Positions 1 to 10,919 of a stretch of DNA of 64,000 nt are shown here, piece by piece. The position numbers and the translations under genes were made by a program. Location: NCBI RefSeq assembly GCF_036785885.1, contig NC_092312.1:18308001-18372000 (forward strand), in the 5' to 3' direction. Every line of letters starts with the position of its first letter. Position 1 is the stretch's first letter. The DNA comes from Coffea arabica (Eukaryota; Streptophyta; Magnoliopsida; Gentianales; Rubiaceae). Under the pieces are notes generated by a model. The model was not told the DNA's origin. It saw only the letters and a list, made by a program, of their open reading frames with translations, and searched no databases.

Positions 1-1450
1 GAGAAATGCTCGATTTTAATGATATACTATGTAAAGTCGCCATTTTTTTTTATCGGAATCTGATTGGAGAATTGGAATTTAGTGGAATAGGAAGTTCAAC
101 ACGGACTTTTGAAAAGGAAGAACAGAACAGCAAGTCGTGATTGATTTACCAACTACTACTCCTAGCAGGACTAGTTCCACCGTGAGTGACAGAGAAAGAA
201 GAGCAAGAAGTGACGAAGACGGTGGGGTGACTGTTTACGGCATCACTTAGGCGGTATATTTTAGAATTTTCGTGTTTCTGTTCTCTATTTTGCGCGCCAA
301 ATTTGTGGTTGCAGTTTTTCCAGAATTTCTAAAACATGAGGTGGTGGCTATGACTATGAGGACACAAAACTACGTAGTTTTCAAGTTGGACTGTATTAGA
401 TAAATGTTTGTGTGATACAGTAAATTAGCACTTGGGAAGTGTGTGTAGCCTACTAGCCTTGTTTGGAAATCCATTTTCCACCAAAATTTTTCTATGTTAT
501 TCGTAAACACATTTTTTAATAATTTTTTTATCTTATATATATCAAATCATCATAATATATTTTCTACAAAAATTGCAGAAAATTGCAATTCAAACAGGAT
601 GTGAGAAAAATAAATTTGATATATACTGATAATGTATATACTATCACAATTATATACATGATACATATTCAAATTTTGAATTTTAAGTTTCAAGTTACAT
701 TAGTTGTCATTTATTTTAAACTAATAATGTATATACTATTAGTGTAAAAGAGATTAGGTCTTGTTTTGATTGTTATTTTTGGGAATTTTATAGAAAAATG
801 CATTATAGCAATTCGATGTATATAAGCTAGGTTTCAAAGACGAACAAACTACTTGATATTCGAGCTCAATTCAGTAAGAGCTTGTTCAAGTTTAATTCGC
901 TGGTTAATCAAACCAAACTTAAACAAGAATTTATGTTTGATAAACTTTCAAGTTCGCCTTAATTAGCATATAAATGAAATTTTAAACTACTCAAATCCGA
1001 CTCTAGTTTGGTTCCATAAATACTCATTCAAACTCGATTTGAGAAGTAAACAAACCAAATTCAAATAAATATTCAAACTTAACAATATAATTAAACAAGT
1101 TTGAATACTAGGACATTCACCTTATTTAGACTCTTTTACACTTTTAAAGGTAATTAGAAAATATGTTCGTGAAAGACGTGAAGATTTTTCTTAGAAAACT
1201 GCATTCCAAAAATAACTTTCTTAAATATATCAATCAAGTGGGCCAATTTGAGTTTCGTGAGGAAAAACGTGCTCAAAATTTGGGAAGAATCCATCTTGGT
1301 TTGCATCTTTCTTTTGTTTCTCTTTTTTTTAAAAAAAATTATAGCATGCACTCTAATCATAATGGCTTAACAAATGCTCTTTTATTGAAAAAAAAAATGC
1401 TCCGATGCTAGTTTTGACCATCAATAAAAAGCCATTTGAGAAATCACAAT
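1..1450. other. AT-rich intergenic DNA, no gene recognised
   Basis: No convincing coding exon is seen on either strand; short open frames here lack recognisable protein motifs. The stretch contains a MITE-like repeat (about 455-600) and, at about 840-1110, a segment in which CAAACTT/CAAGTTT-like words recur in both orientations, as in the interior of degenerate plant DNA transposons. No clean terminal repeats or target-site duplication were found for that segment. Confidence 0.5.
455..600. repeat. MITE-like repeat, copy 1 of a dispersed family
   Basis: Starts with CCTTGTTTGGAAATCC and ends with GCAATTCAAACAGG, an imperfect inverted pair. The AT-rich core contains TTATATATATCAAATCATCATAA, which recurs in variant form near 2.7, 7.5, 54.7 and 55.1 kb. 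No ORF. The family (short, AT-rich, GTTTGGATT-type ends) resembles non-autonomous DNA transposons; exact ends are uncertain. Confidence 0.5.
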
Positions 1451-1559
1451 CACCGGAAAACAAAATGCATTGAGGACACTCTGGGAAGATTATTTTGATA
1501 CCCGGCTCTATCAAGGATGCACTGTTCGTACCTTTTCCTCTTCCTTTAATACGATACCA

Positions 1560-2338
1560 CATGGGGAACTATTTTGCTCTCTCTTGCTGCACTCTGTGGA
1601 CAAATAGAGCACAGAAATAAAAGAATTTTTGAACCATCAAAGAAATTCCTTCACCTGCGTCGTAAACATGGCCGTAGAATTTTCTTTCCTGGACCCCCAC
1701 CCAGAAAACTGTCTCGTATTGCGTGGGAACCACCATCTTTTGGATGGTTCAAAATGAACTCTGATGAATCCGTCTCAGAAAATTGGGGCTTGAAAGGTTG
1801 CAGAGGACTTATACGGGACCACAATGGTTGTTGGATCATCAAGGGTTTCTCTAGAGTAACAACAACTTTAGTTGCCGAATATTGGGGATTGCGTGACGAT
1901 CTTGAACTTGAACTTGGCATTAATAAGCTGGCTGCAGAGTTTGATTGTGCAGTCATTTTAACTACGCGGTCTCTAATACTACTGATTACTAACTCATTGT
2001 GAAGTCAGTTTGCATGACTGCAGGACTTTGGCGGCTTCGTTCCATTCCAGCGAGTCAAAGTTAAGCATATTTACAGAGAAGCTGATTTAGGAGCTGATTT
2101 TGCTTGCAAAGAAAAGAAGAGTGGAAGTCTTTTGTCAAAATTTTCACTTCATCATCAATGTCCTCCTCAGTTAGGAACTATTTTGTGTGATGGTTTGAGC
2201 CAGGGGTGTTTCCTTCCCCAGACAAGTATGTCATGTACTGCCTTAACTATTTCATTTCATGCCATCCTCTTATTACTAAAAAAAAAAACAGAGAGAGACA
2301 TTGTTTTGGTAATCCTTTTAATTGGTTTTATTCGATAG
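1560..2338 (+). pseudogene. LINE-type RNase H domain remnant
   Basis: One reading frame resembles the C-terminal RNase H-like region of plant non-LTR retrotransposons. It has a pre-domain segment with EHRNKRIFE, then GWFKMNSDES (first catalytic Asp), a GLIRDHNG strand, VAEYWGLRDDLELEL (helix with the catalytic Glu), an EFDC strand and the late motif KHIYREADLGADFACKE. The frame is broken by TGA codons at 2000-2002 and 2015-2017 and resumes unchanged after them. An A-run near 2278 could be the remains of a poly(A) tail. Only the 3' part is present: no endonuclease or reverse transcriptase is seen upstream. This is a dead, 5'-truncated retrotransposon copy. Confidence 0.75.
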
Positions 2339-2611
2339 AGTCTTTATTCACATCATCGAATCTCCCTCTCCTTTCTCCTAGATTAGAATAAATTAGCTTA
2401 TAAGAATTCTATCGTTTCGACAAAAAAAAAAAAAATCCCCTGTACCCAAAAAAGGGGGGATGTGGAAAAACAATTCTATGAATTTGAACAGCAATTTGTT
2501 TGCAGATTATTTCGCTGCCTTGAGCCTGAATATTTCCATAATCTTTTGGCACAGAAGGGAAAACTTTGAATGATTGGAAGAGCATAAAATTTGCTAACGC
2601 TTTTAGTGTAT

Positions 2612-2772
2612 GGCCAAGAACCTTATTTGGAATGTAATTTTTTAACAATAAATTTTTATATTTTTGTGTACGCATTTCTTAATTATTTTTTTTATTTCAT
2701 ATATATCAGATCGTTAAAATACATTGTTTTTAACAAAAAATTTTTTTAAAATAAATAGCAACCCAAACGGCA
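2612..2772. repeat. MITE-like repeat, copy 2
   Basis: Begins near CCTTATTTGGAATGTAATTTTT and ends near AGCAACCCAAACGGC, an imperfect inverted pair about 160 bp apart. The core TTTCATATATATCAGATCGTTAAAATAC matches copy 1. It lies less than 0.5 kb beyond the stop codon of the pyruvate kinase gene. No coding potential. Confidence 0.5.
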
Positions 2773-3238
2773 ATTAACACTTTCAATCGGGACAAAAAGC
2801 CCTCTCCATTTGTTCTTTCCATTGGTTTCATGCTGCAGCGTTTGATTTTAGATTCTACCGGGAAAAGAAAAAGGTGGAAACAAAATAATAGTGGTTGGGT
2901 TGTGTTCCTCGATTTTCTCTTTTGTACGCTGCTGGCCTCGTGAAGCACGCGATAATGCAGAATCATACCTTAAGCGTACATAATCGAGAAGTCGAGAATA
3001 TCCATAATCGATTCAAACAATTTTTGAAGTGTACATAATTAAAACGCGAAAATTCTAACTCATAATAATAATAAAGGCAAGACATTCATATACAGAAATG
3101 AATGTGGGTTCTTGATTGCTTTATCACAGCGAAATAGCAACTTCGAATCCATGCAGGCCATCGAATCCTTTCATAAATGTGGCAACTGCCACGCCTTTTC
3201 CCAGAATCTTAAGACTGTTGTATAGAGGAAAATGTTCT

Positions 3239-6200
3239 CTAGGCAACAGTTTTCACCTGGATTGATTGAAACAATAATGTTTGTGTTGCACATGATGGAA
3301 TGACATCTGAAATAACCAAAACTGTATCTCCCTCCTTTATCAGCCCTTTGGTTTTTATTAGGCTGATGGTTTTTTCAGTGTTAGCTTCCATGTCATCTGA
3401 TAGATCAATCAGAAGGGGAGTAACTCCCCACTGCAAACTCAGAGCCATCCTGGCGCCCCTGTCACTTGTAAATGCAAATATGGGAGGATTTGGCCTGTTT
3501 CCAGACAGGAGACTTGCCATTTCTCCATGCCTTGTATAAACAAAGATGGCATCCAAACCCAGGTTGTTTGCTGCAGAAATAATTAAAGAGAACATTCTTT
3601 AAAAAAAAAAAAAAAAAATCCTTTTTTTAAGGTTCCTTGAGGAAGAATGCAGAAATGAAACTCATGGCTTTTGAAACTTTATTTAGTAAGTGCTGCCCTC
3701 GAACTGGTTTCACAAGCCAATATAGATTTTCCTCAACGTCATCCATCAAAATGCTTGGGGAGTGTCAGAGTTAAAGAGGATCGTATGATGATTAAAACCT
3801 AAGAATTTTAGGTTGATCAATGAATTAATTTTGAGAGAGAGAGAATGAAATACCCATTTCTGCTGCACAATTGCAGATCTGCTCAGCAATTCGGTCTGAC
3901 AAAGATAATCTGAGCTTTGATTGGTTCAGATGAGCTTGCATGCTCTCCTCACGGCCCCATGATTCCATTCGACTGCTAGTTGTACGCAAGACAGAGAGAG
4001 CCTTCTGCCCGTAGGAGCCAACAGCAGACTCGCCGGATAGCATCACTGCATCAGCATACTGCCTAACTGCTTCAGAAACATCAGCAACCTACGACATGGT
4101 GACATTATCAATCAATGCTTTAGCATGCAACTGAATCTTCAACTTTCCCATTTCAAAACATCACTTAAGAACACACAAAATGAAGTAAAGAACGTCCTCC
4201 AAGATCAACTGCATAAGAGAAGGAATTCGCACATATTGATCATCTAAATAGTGCTTCATGTTTTTCTTAAACATCAACAGATTATGGTACCTCAGCTCTT
4301 GTTGGAGTAGGATACTGAATCATTGACTCCAGCAGTTGAGACGCTACGATAGCAGGCTTGTTGAGATGCCGGCAGACTTCAATTATCTTTTCCTGCATTG
4401 ACGGAATCTGTTCAAGAGGAATCTCAACTCCAAGGTCCCCTCTTGCTATCATGACTCCATCGGAAGCTTCAACAATTTCTTGCAACTTCTGGAGAGATTC
4501 CACACATTCTATCTTTGCCAAGACTTTAGCTAATCTGTAATTAAGACAGAACGACACATTTTTAAACTCCAGGAAGACGAGCATTATTGTACCTACATAG
4601 CAAGGTTTTTACACCTTAAAAAGGGAAATGCTTTGCTTCTTTAGACAATAATATACACCTACGGTGACGATTTTAACGAAACTGATAAAATTTTCGGGCC
4701 TTAGCTTAAAGTTATGAAGAGACATTTGAGTTGGATCAAGTACCACAATTTCTAGCAAAGACGACATGCAGATCAGTTGCTAATAAAATGGGATGATCCT
4801 CATGGTTGAAGCATGTTTTAAAGACTAAAAAACCTTTTGCCCTATAAGATTCCAAATTTCCTTCTTCAGAAATTCTCTCACTTGGCAGACTTGGTGGAAA
4901 GGTGGCTCTTCAGATGCCTGATAGCTTCAGCATCCTTGACAAATGATACAGCAATGAAATCAACACCTTCCGAAACTCCAAACTCAATGTCTGACCAATC
5001 CTGAAATTATAAACTTCGAATTACAGATATGATCAGAAATAATAACTGCATTTTCCTTTTCAAGGAAAAAGGATACTTTAACGAATTTAACAAAGAAGAA
5101 GTAGCAGGACAGGGACAGAATATCTTGACTGAAGAGAACATAGGATGAGACGGCAATAGCAAGCGAAAAGTTCCAACACAAAATAATAATAATAATAAAA
5201 ACCAGATGCGACATGGTAAACAGAATTGGGGAATTGACCTTTGCAGATAATGTTGGAAGTTCGTAATTCCCCCGTACAAGCTCCCCATCCCTCCAAAAGC
5301 TCAATTTAGCTCGAGGCAGCAGTAGACCAGAATCTGTGCACTTACATCGCAAATCATTCCCAATCTTTTCAACAACCTCGAAAGTTGCCATTCCTCCATC
5401 AATAACAACTTCATCACCTATTTCAACACCTGAAACAAAAACTTAAAAATGACCTGAAAAATCTTTTTCCTACTTTCATCCACGTAGCATGAAAGTGCAA
5501 GGTAGTCTGGCTAACCTTCAGAAAATCCTTCACGGCTCGCTTGAACGGTCAATGGACGAGAACCATCGAACTTTTCAGCAGTGAAGTGCCAGATGGATCC
5601 GTCCTAGCAATTAAAGATGAGATTACCATGAAACTTGCAAAATCTCATAATATATTCTGGTATTTTCGTTAAATTACTCTTAGCAACTGCACATCATTTA
5701 TTATTATGACAAGATTTGCTATATTACCTCTGCTTTGACTGAAGAAGGAGCTCCATGATCAACCACATTTATCTGGCTTCCTTCGGTATCAATCATCACG
5801 GCTACACAATAGCCTTTATCATTCAACTTCTTAATCTTCCTTATAACGTCCAAGTGCCACTCCCTTGTATTATGGCACATATTTAGCCGTGCCACGTTCA
5901 TCCCTTCCAATGCCAACCTCTCCAATTCCTCCAGAGAGCAACAAGCGGGACCTATTGTGCAAACGAGTTTGGTCTTCCTCAACCCCATGAATCCTTTCTC
6001 CCTTAACTCCCCTTCTGAAACCAAATCAAGCTCCAAAGTGCCTTCCAATCCCTTCAAATCCCTTGAACCCTCAGTAGTTGCAGTCGATCCTACTTCTATC
6101 TGAGTCACTGCTTTTACTCCAAGTCTAGCCTTGTGATAATTCTTCAACTTCAAGGCACTAAAGCAAACTCTTTTACTAGGAACCGGAGCACCAGAAAGAG

Positions 6201-6279
6201 TCTTCTTCAGTGTAACGCCCGGTTTTGTCATGATCAACGTCTGATTGCACATGGCAGCGTATTCCCCGGCGAGTGCCAT
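3239..6279 (-). CDS. PKP4: Pyruvate kinase, plastidial PKP4-type, 7 exons, 586 aa
   Basis: Predicted pyruvate kinase, the enzyme class that converts phosphoenolpyruvate and ADP to pyruvate and ATP. Exons in transcript order are 6279-5728, 5603-5516, 5429-5239, 5000-4882, 4534-4291, 4088-3854 and 3570-3239. They sum to 1761 nt in one frame, with GT/AG at each junction. The start is the first ATG in the frame (AAAATGGC context). Residues 1-95 match no catalytic region and could include a plastid transit peptide. Kept catalytic features are R131 and N133, D164-T165, K324 and E326 (AKIE), and D350 in [10 protein letters not shown]. Changes from the canonical enzyme: NFSH reads NMCH, DTKGPEIR reads DTEGSQIN, and the Thr of ATQMLESM is Ser (S382). 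The order of motifs best fits the divergent plastid PKP4 clade; activity may be reduced or altered. Another plastid pyruvate kinase subclass is less likely. Confidence 0.92.
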
Positions 6280-6480
6280 TTTCCTTTCTTGGAATTGTGA
6301 TCTTGAATTTGTTCGGGTCAAGAGATCAAACAAGTTTCAGAGGGATGAAGACGAACAATAATCAATTTAAATAAGCAGAGTTTCTTCCTATTACACTAAT
6401 TGATGATGCTTAAGGGGGACTATAGTTGAAATCACCGTCAAGCCTCAAGACTCTTTTTAAGAATTGTATATAAATGTTGG
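6280..6480 (-). promoter_or_regulatory. Probable PKP4 5' UTR and proximal promoter
   Basis: Sequence just upstream of the PKP4 ATG on the minus strand. A TTTATATAC motif (plus-strand 6467-6475) lies about 190 bp upstream of the ATG, a plausible distance for a TATA element with a short leader. Position and motif are the only evidence; no transcript start is known. Confidence 0.3.
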
Positions 6481-6939
6481 ACAAGGTTTTGAGGTTTACT
6501 AAGTCAGCAGCAACAACAGTAAGTAGGGTTTAGTGCATTATTAGACTATTCTGCAGACGGAAGAAGGGTTCAAACCTATGAGCAGTTAATCAGTGCCGTC
6601 CCAACTCCCAAGTCCTGACCATTATGGCTGCTCGTGCTGGTGGCAAGCATTGACGATTCGAAGTTCATGCACATTTAAAAATTGTGGTCCTATTAGGACT
6701 ATTGTAGGGTAGCACTCCACGGCCAACAACCTTTTCGTATGGTACCACTCCAAATTTAACGACCAACAACCTTTTACCGTTAGCAGGTCGCTGCTCTAAT
6801 GCTTCTTGAACTTTATTTAAAAGGAGAGATGAAAAAGGGTCTGTCTAACCGTGGCAGGTAGAGGGGTTTCAGGTGTTGATATTTTAGAAAAATAAAATTA
6901 AATAGTAAAAGTATATAAATTGAATATCGAAAAATTATC

Positions 6940-7125
6940 CGTTTGGATTAGTTATTTTTAGGGGCATTTTAAAAAAAAATTACTATAACAATGTATATGA
7001 TAAAATTTTTTTGAAATATTTGATATATTGTATGGATGAAATGTTTTTTGAAATATTGTATATGACTGTAGCATTGTATTTGAAAAACTTATTTTTGAAA
7101 AAAAAAAAAGGCCAATCCAAATGAT
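6940..7125. repeat. AT-rich MITE-like repeat with GTTTGGATT ends
   Basis: GTTTGGATTAGTTATTTTTAGG on the left and CTTATTTTTG...GGCCAATCCAAATG on the right form an imperfect inverted pair about 180 bp apart. The interior holds two related copies of a TTTTTTGAAATATT(T)GATATATTG-like word. It differs in its core from the other dispersed family. No ORF. Confidence 0.4.
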
Positions 7126-7404
7126 ATGCATTCATATGATTTTATATGTGCGTTTAAGCATATTAACATATACTCATACACATTTGTTAAATAAATAAAT
7201 AAATAAAAAAAAGTCTGATGGTCTCAAAACTTTTCAATAACGACTTTTTTTTGGTGGTTGCAAAATTTAGGTACTCCAAGCAGAATTCCTATTTATTTAA
7301 GATTTTGGGCATGAAACCGTTTAGACATAGGTCTTCTTTAAGAAGCTGCCATGTTGAAAGGAAATGACGGTAACACCTTGTATAGGAGATTACTTAGAAT
7401 AATA

Positions 7405-7572
7405 TTTTGAGAATTTGGATTGCTATTATTTGCTTGCATTATAAATACATTTTCTAACATGCCTTTTTATATTTTCAGTAATTTTTTTATGTCGCATACA
7501 TCATATTATGAAAAATGTTATAGTAATTATTTTAAATAATATTTCTAATAAACTTCTATCCAAACACAAACA
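7405..7572. repeat. MITE-like repeat, copy 3
   Basis: AATTTGGATTGCTATT at the left and CTTCTATCCAAACAC at the right form an imperfect inverted pair. The core TTATGTCGCATACATCATATTATG matches the TCACATATATCAAATCGCTATAA-type core of the other copies. No coding potential. Confidence 0.5.
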
Positions 7573-7611
7573 CGTTCGCTGTAACACTTTTTGTTATAGA
7601 ATGTATTGTGA

Positions 7612-7735
7612 GATATGAGAATAGAGTTAGTTGGGTGGTATGGTGGGAGGGTTCATAAATCAGAGATCTCGAATTTAAGACCTCTCACTTACAAAAAAAT
7701 ATACTCCTCCTACCCCATTGAGAGTGTCATACTTT
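7612..7735 (+). mobile_element. Possible tRNA-derived SINE fragment
   Basis: TAGTTGGGTGGTATGGTGGG resembles a degenerate pol III A box, and GATCTCGAATTTAAGACC about 35 bp later resembles a B box, the spacing of tRNA-derived plant SINEs. Ends, target duplication and tail are not clear, so this is a tentative call from the box pattern alone. Confidence 0.4.
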
Positions 7736-7959
7736 CAATTTTGAAATGTTTCAAAATGTTTATCATGTTGAAAAAACTAAAGCACTTTTAAGTCTTTCCT
7801 TTCAATGTAGTTCCTCCCTTTTTAATCATGTACATGCTACCGTTCAAATTTAAACTCTAAATTTATGGGGGTAAGATTAGAAGGAGGAACAAAAATATTA
7901 CAATCAAACGACTCTCTTTAAAATATTGGATTCTCGAAACATGACAAAATAATTGAGAT

Positions 7960-8095
7960 GAATGGAGTATGTATATATATATATATATATATATACGTGT
8001 GTGTGTATGAGATAAAGAGATGATTGAAAAGATTAAAAAAAAAACGTAATTTAAAAAAATTTTCGCAAATAATGCCTATCCAAACACGGTAGTGC
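7960..8095. repeat. Partial MITE-like repeat next to a TA/TG microsatellite
   Basis: A (TA)n then (TG)n run (about 7974-8006) is followed by GAGATAAAGAGATGATTGAAAAG and ends in GCCTATCCAAACACGG. Read in reverse complement, this matches the right half of the dispersed MITE family (CAATCA..TTTTTATCTCA core, GTTTGGAT end). The microsatellite seems to have replaced the other half. Confidence 0.45.
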
Positions 8096-9455
8096 ATGTT
8101 TGGGACCTTGGATCCCATTAACCAGCGATACGCCTCCTTGTAGCATTGAAACCATTTTATCAGCTTAAGACTTGGATCTATCCTCCGCCTCGTTTTCTTC
8201 GTGTCACCTACTTTCAATGTATTTTTTTTTATAGAGAAATCCAAAATCCATGCTGGACCACTAAGGAACATCTACGGTCTCCTCCACCAGTGGTTTAATG
8301 CCTGATTAGTCGCTTTACTTTGTAAGAATTGCTCAAGCATCAAAGCTCTTGAACAAGGAAGAGTGAAAATCAAGTTTGTATTTATTGTTATCAACATACT
8401 AACGGAATAGTCATCAATATCAGATAGTGAAGGAGCTTAATACTAGTACAGTAGTAGTTTGTTTACGGGACTTATTGGGTTCCGGGCCGTCCACAGAAAT
8501 TGGGAGCCAATTCCATTCAGAAAACGTGCTCTTTTGGACGTTTTAAGTGGTACGTCAAATCAAATCTCTTTAACGGTTTTTTAAGTGCTTCACGAGTTCC
8601 TTGCGAGGTAGCTTACTCCATCTTCACGCTTCGAATCCTATAGTACCTGAGATTCAAAGGGTGTCATGTGAGGGTTAAAAAGAATTCTACTTAATAATTT
8701 TCTATCCGTCCAAAATAATTATCAAATTTAACAAAATATAAGGAGGCGAATAATCTAGTCTTGCAACACTGCAAGTTAGGAGCAGTTGATTTCAAATTCT
8801 GGCTGGAACGTCTGCGGGATGCGTTTGTTGATTATCATTTGTTAGCCAATGGCTCAGTTGACAAATGTGCCTTGCCAGAAGGTAATGAATTATAAATATC
8901 CAAAAGGATAATCGGTATTTCTTTATATTAATTGCTTACGTGACAAAAAAAAAAATTTTTTTTTTTTTGATTGCATGCAATTAGGACTCATAACTTATAA
9001 ATATTGACGTAATATTCTTTTTCGATGAGATTTTTTTTTTTTATTGATTTTGGAATGAAGTTTAAGAAAAATCAACGTTACCCGCTCCAGCATTACAAAT
9101 ATAAAAATGGCAGTGGCTCATTTTACATAAACTAGCATTATCCGTAACTCATACCGTGATGTTCAAGTTTGATTTCTATACCTAGTATGTTGCAAATCAT
9201 TAGGTCATGTATTTATTAAAAACGCATTGCAAGATTTGTTTGAATAGTCAATTATTTACTCGCATCATAGACATATTTTTCAAATGTTTAATTATCTCAA
9301 ATACATCATGTTACAAATTTTTTTTAAAAAAGGTTCCATTTGGACAGTGAGTTTTTGAGAAAAAAATTTTAACATATATTTTTTTTTAACCTCACATAGT
9401 ACAATATATACTTTTAAAAAAACTCCAAGAATGTTGCAATCAAAACAGACTCTAA

Positions 9456-9873
9456 AGCACCGTATGGATTGAGGGAATGAATGGGAGGAAAGGGAAAGGA
9501 GAGAAATTAGAGAGATTTACCCTTTTGTTGTTTGGATTGATTTTTGAGAAGGGAAAGGAAAGGATAAAGAGGGAAAGGTCTTAGTTATTTTGTTAGGTTA
9601 TGATTCCCGTCCAAAAGTGGTCGAGAAACGTAGGAAAATGAAACTAAATTAATTGAAATAATTTAAAATTTTCCTATCTTTTTTTTAATAAATTAACACT
9701 TGGATCTTTTCCTTTCCTTTCTTTTCATTTTTCATTCCAAATAAAAAATCAGTATTTTCTGTATTATCTTTCCATATTTAATCCAAACGAGATACTAGAT
9801 GACAACTGTTCTCCTCGACTCTCCCTTACTTTCGTTTGCACTGATATCCTTTCCTTCAAAACAAACGGTGCCT
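9456..9873. repeat. MITE-like inverted-repeat element, about 0.42 kb
   Basis: Left end GCACCGTATGGATTGAGGGAATG and right end CCTTCAAAACAAACGGTGCC form an imperfect inverted pair with the shared terminal word GCACCGT. Purine-rich sequence (GGGAAAGGAG...) in the left half is mirrored by pyrimidine-rich sequence (CTTTTCCTTTCC...) in the right half, so the element could fold back on itself. I found no convincing target-site duplication. Confidence 0.5.
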
Positions 9874-10699
9874 TACATTGTTTAAAGTATCATAAACTTC
9901 GTATCTTTATGTAATTGAAGACATCCTCCAATAAAACAATCTTTGGGCCTGTGCTCGAGCATTTGGCATTCCAAGGTCACACTCAATAAGCACCTAAGAA
10001 GCTTGTTTGAATTGCACTTTTTTGGCAAAAAAAAAATATAACTATATTACTTTTTTTTTTTTTTTTTAGAATACAGTGTACGTGAGATTAAAAAGTGATT
10101 GAAAATTATGTAGAATGAATATTCACGAAAAATGCATAAAATTTATTATATTATGTTTTTGAAAAATAATTTTTAAAACAATCTACTGTCCAGAGAGACA
10201 CACAAGCAATAAATATATTGTCCAGTCTTAATCGAAAAGTAATTTTCACATGTCAAATTGAGCTCGAAAGCCTCGCAATGTCAACGGCCGACCCACTCTC
10301 AAGCATCAAGGGAAAGAAAACTTGGGAAAGGAAGATAAAAAGGGGCAAAAGTGTAAAGGAAAAGAGATACTCCGCTGGGACGCAGCTTCGGAATGTATCC
10401 TACCCTCTCTCTCTCTCTTTTAGTAGTAAATTAGTAGGAGGTACTTAACAGGCAGATGCGCGATGTATTAGTAGGAGTGAGCAGCGGAACATGGGAGATT
10501 AGCATCTTCCCTCCTTTTCTCTCCTCTTTGTGTTACATCTGCTAATCCTATCCCTCCTGGCCTTTTTATTCCCTCCTCAGCTGCCAAGCAAAAGATTAAT
10601 GCATGAAAACAATTCCAGATTTTGGGTTAATATACTACTAATTTAACAATAATATTAATTCCGCCGAGATTCTCTGTTTAAACTCTTGTGTGCCAAAGA

Positions 10700-10919
10700 T
10701 ATCCTAGTAGTACTATATATATATATATATACAAGCAGATTTCATCGACAAGAACGGCCAAATTCGACGCCGCCGATACGTTAGACTTTTCCTTTTCTAA
10801 TCGAGGCGGGGCAACTATTATAGGCGGCGGCTTTTAGTTTAGGTGAAATTTTGGAATTGGAATCCTTTTTGTTTTCTCTTCCTTTTTTTTTTTTTTTCCG
10901 TTTTGATTGGGTGATATTA
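10700..10919 (+). promoter_or_regulatory. Probable ITPK 5' UTR and core promoter region
   Basis: A (TA) run at about 10714-10731 lies about 190 bp upstream of the ITPK ATG and could act as the TATA element. A CT-rich tract (about 10403-10420) lies further upstream, and a T-rich leader precedes the ATG. The assignment rests on position and composition only. Confidence 0.3.

Larger units (their letters stand above)
6480..10700. other. Intergenic region, repeat-bearing
   Basis: Region between the divergently transcribed PKP4 and ITPK genes. No exon is recognised. It contains several AT-rich MITE-like repeats (listed separately), a possible SINE (7612-7735), a TA run at 7974-7995, and homopolymer A/T tracts. 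The 117-codon minus-strand open frame at 7918-8271 has no recognisable motif and partly consists of repeat sequence. Confidence 0.5.

Noticed and set aside
840-1110. Possible hAT or other transposon interior
   Set aside because: Repeated CAAACTT-like words are present, but no terminal repeats or target duplication could be matched.
3239-6333. Starting the pyruvate kinase 18 codons further upstream
   Set aside because: The upstream codon is TTG, not ATG; the first true ATG is at 6279 with a good initiation context.
7918-8271. 117-codon minus-strand open frame
   Set aside because: Contains microsatellite-derived YIYIYIYIHT residues and no family motif; overlaps a MITE fragment.
10851-10919. 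An upstream start for ITPK adding MELESFLFSLPFFFFF-like residues
   Set aside because: The codon at 10851 is TTG and the added residues translate a T-rich leader; the ATG at 10920 opens the family-typical MRLNGEIS.
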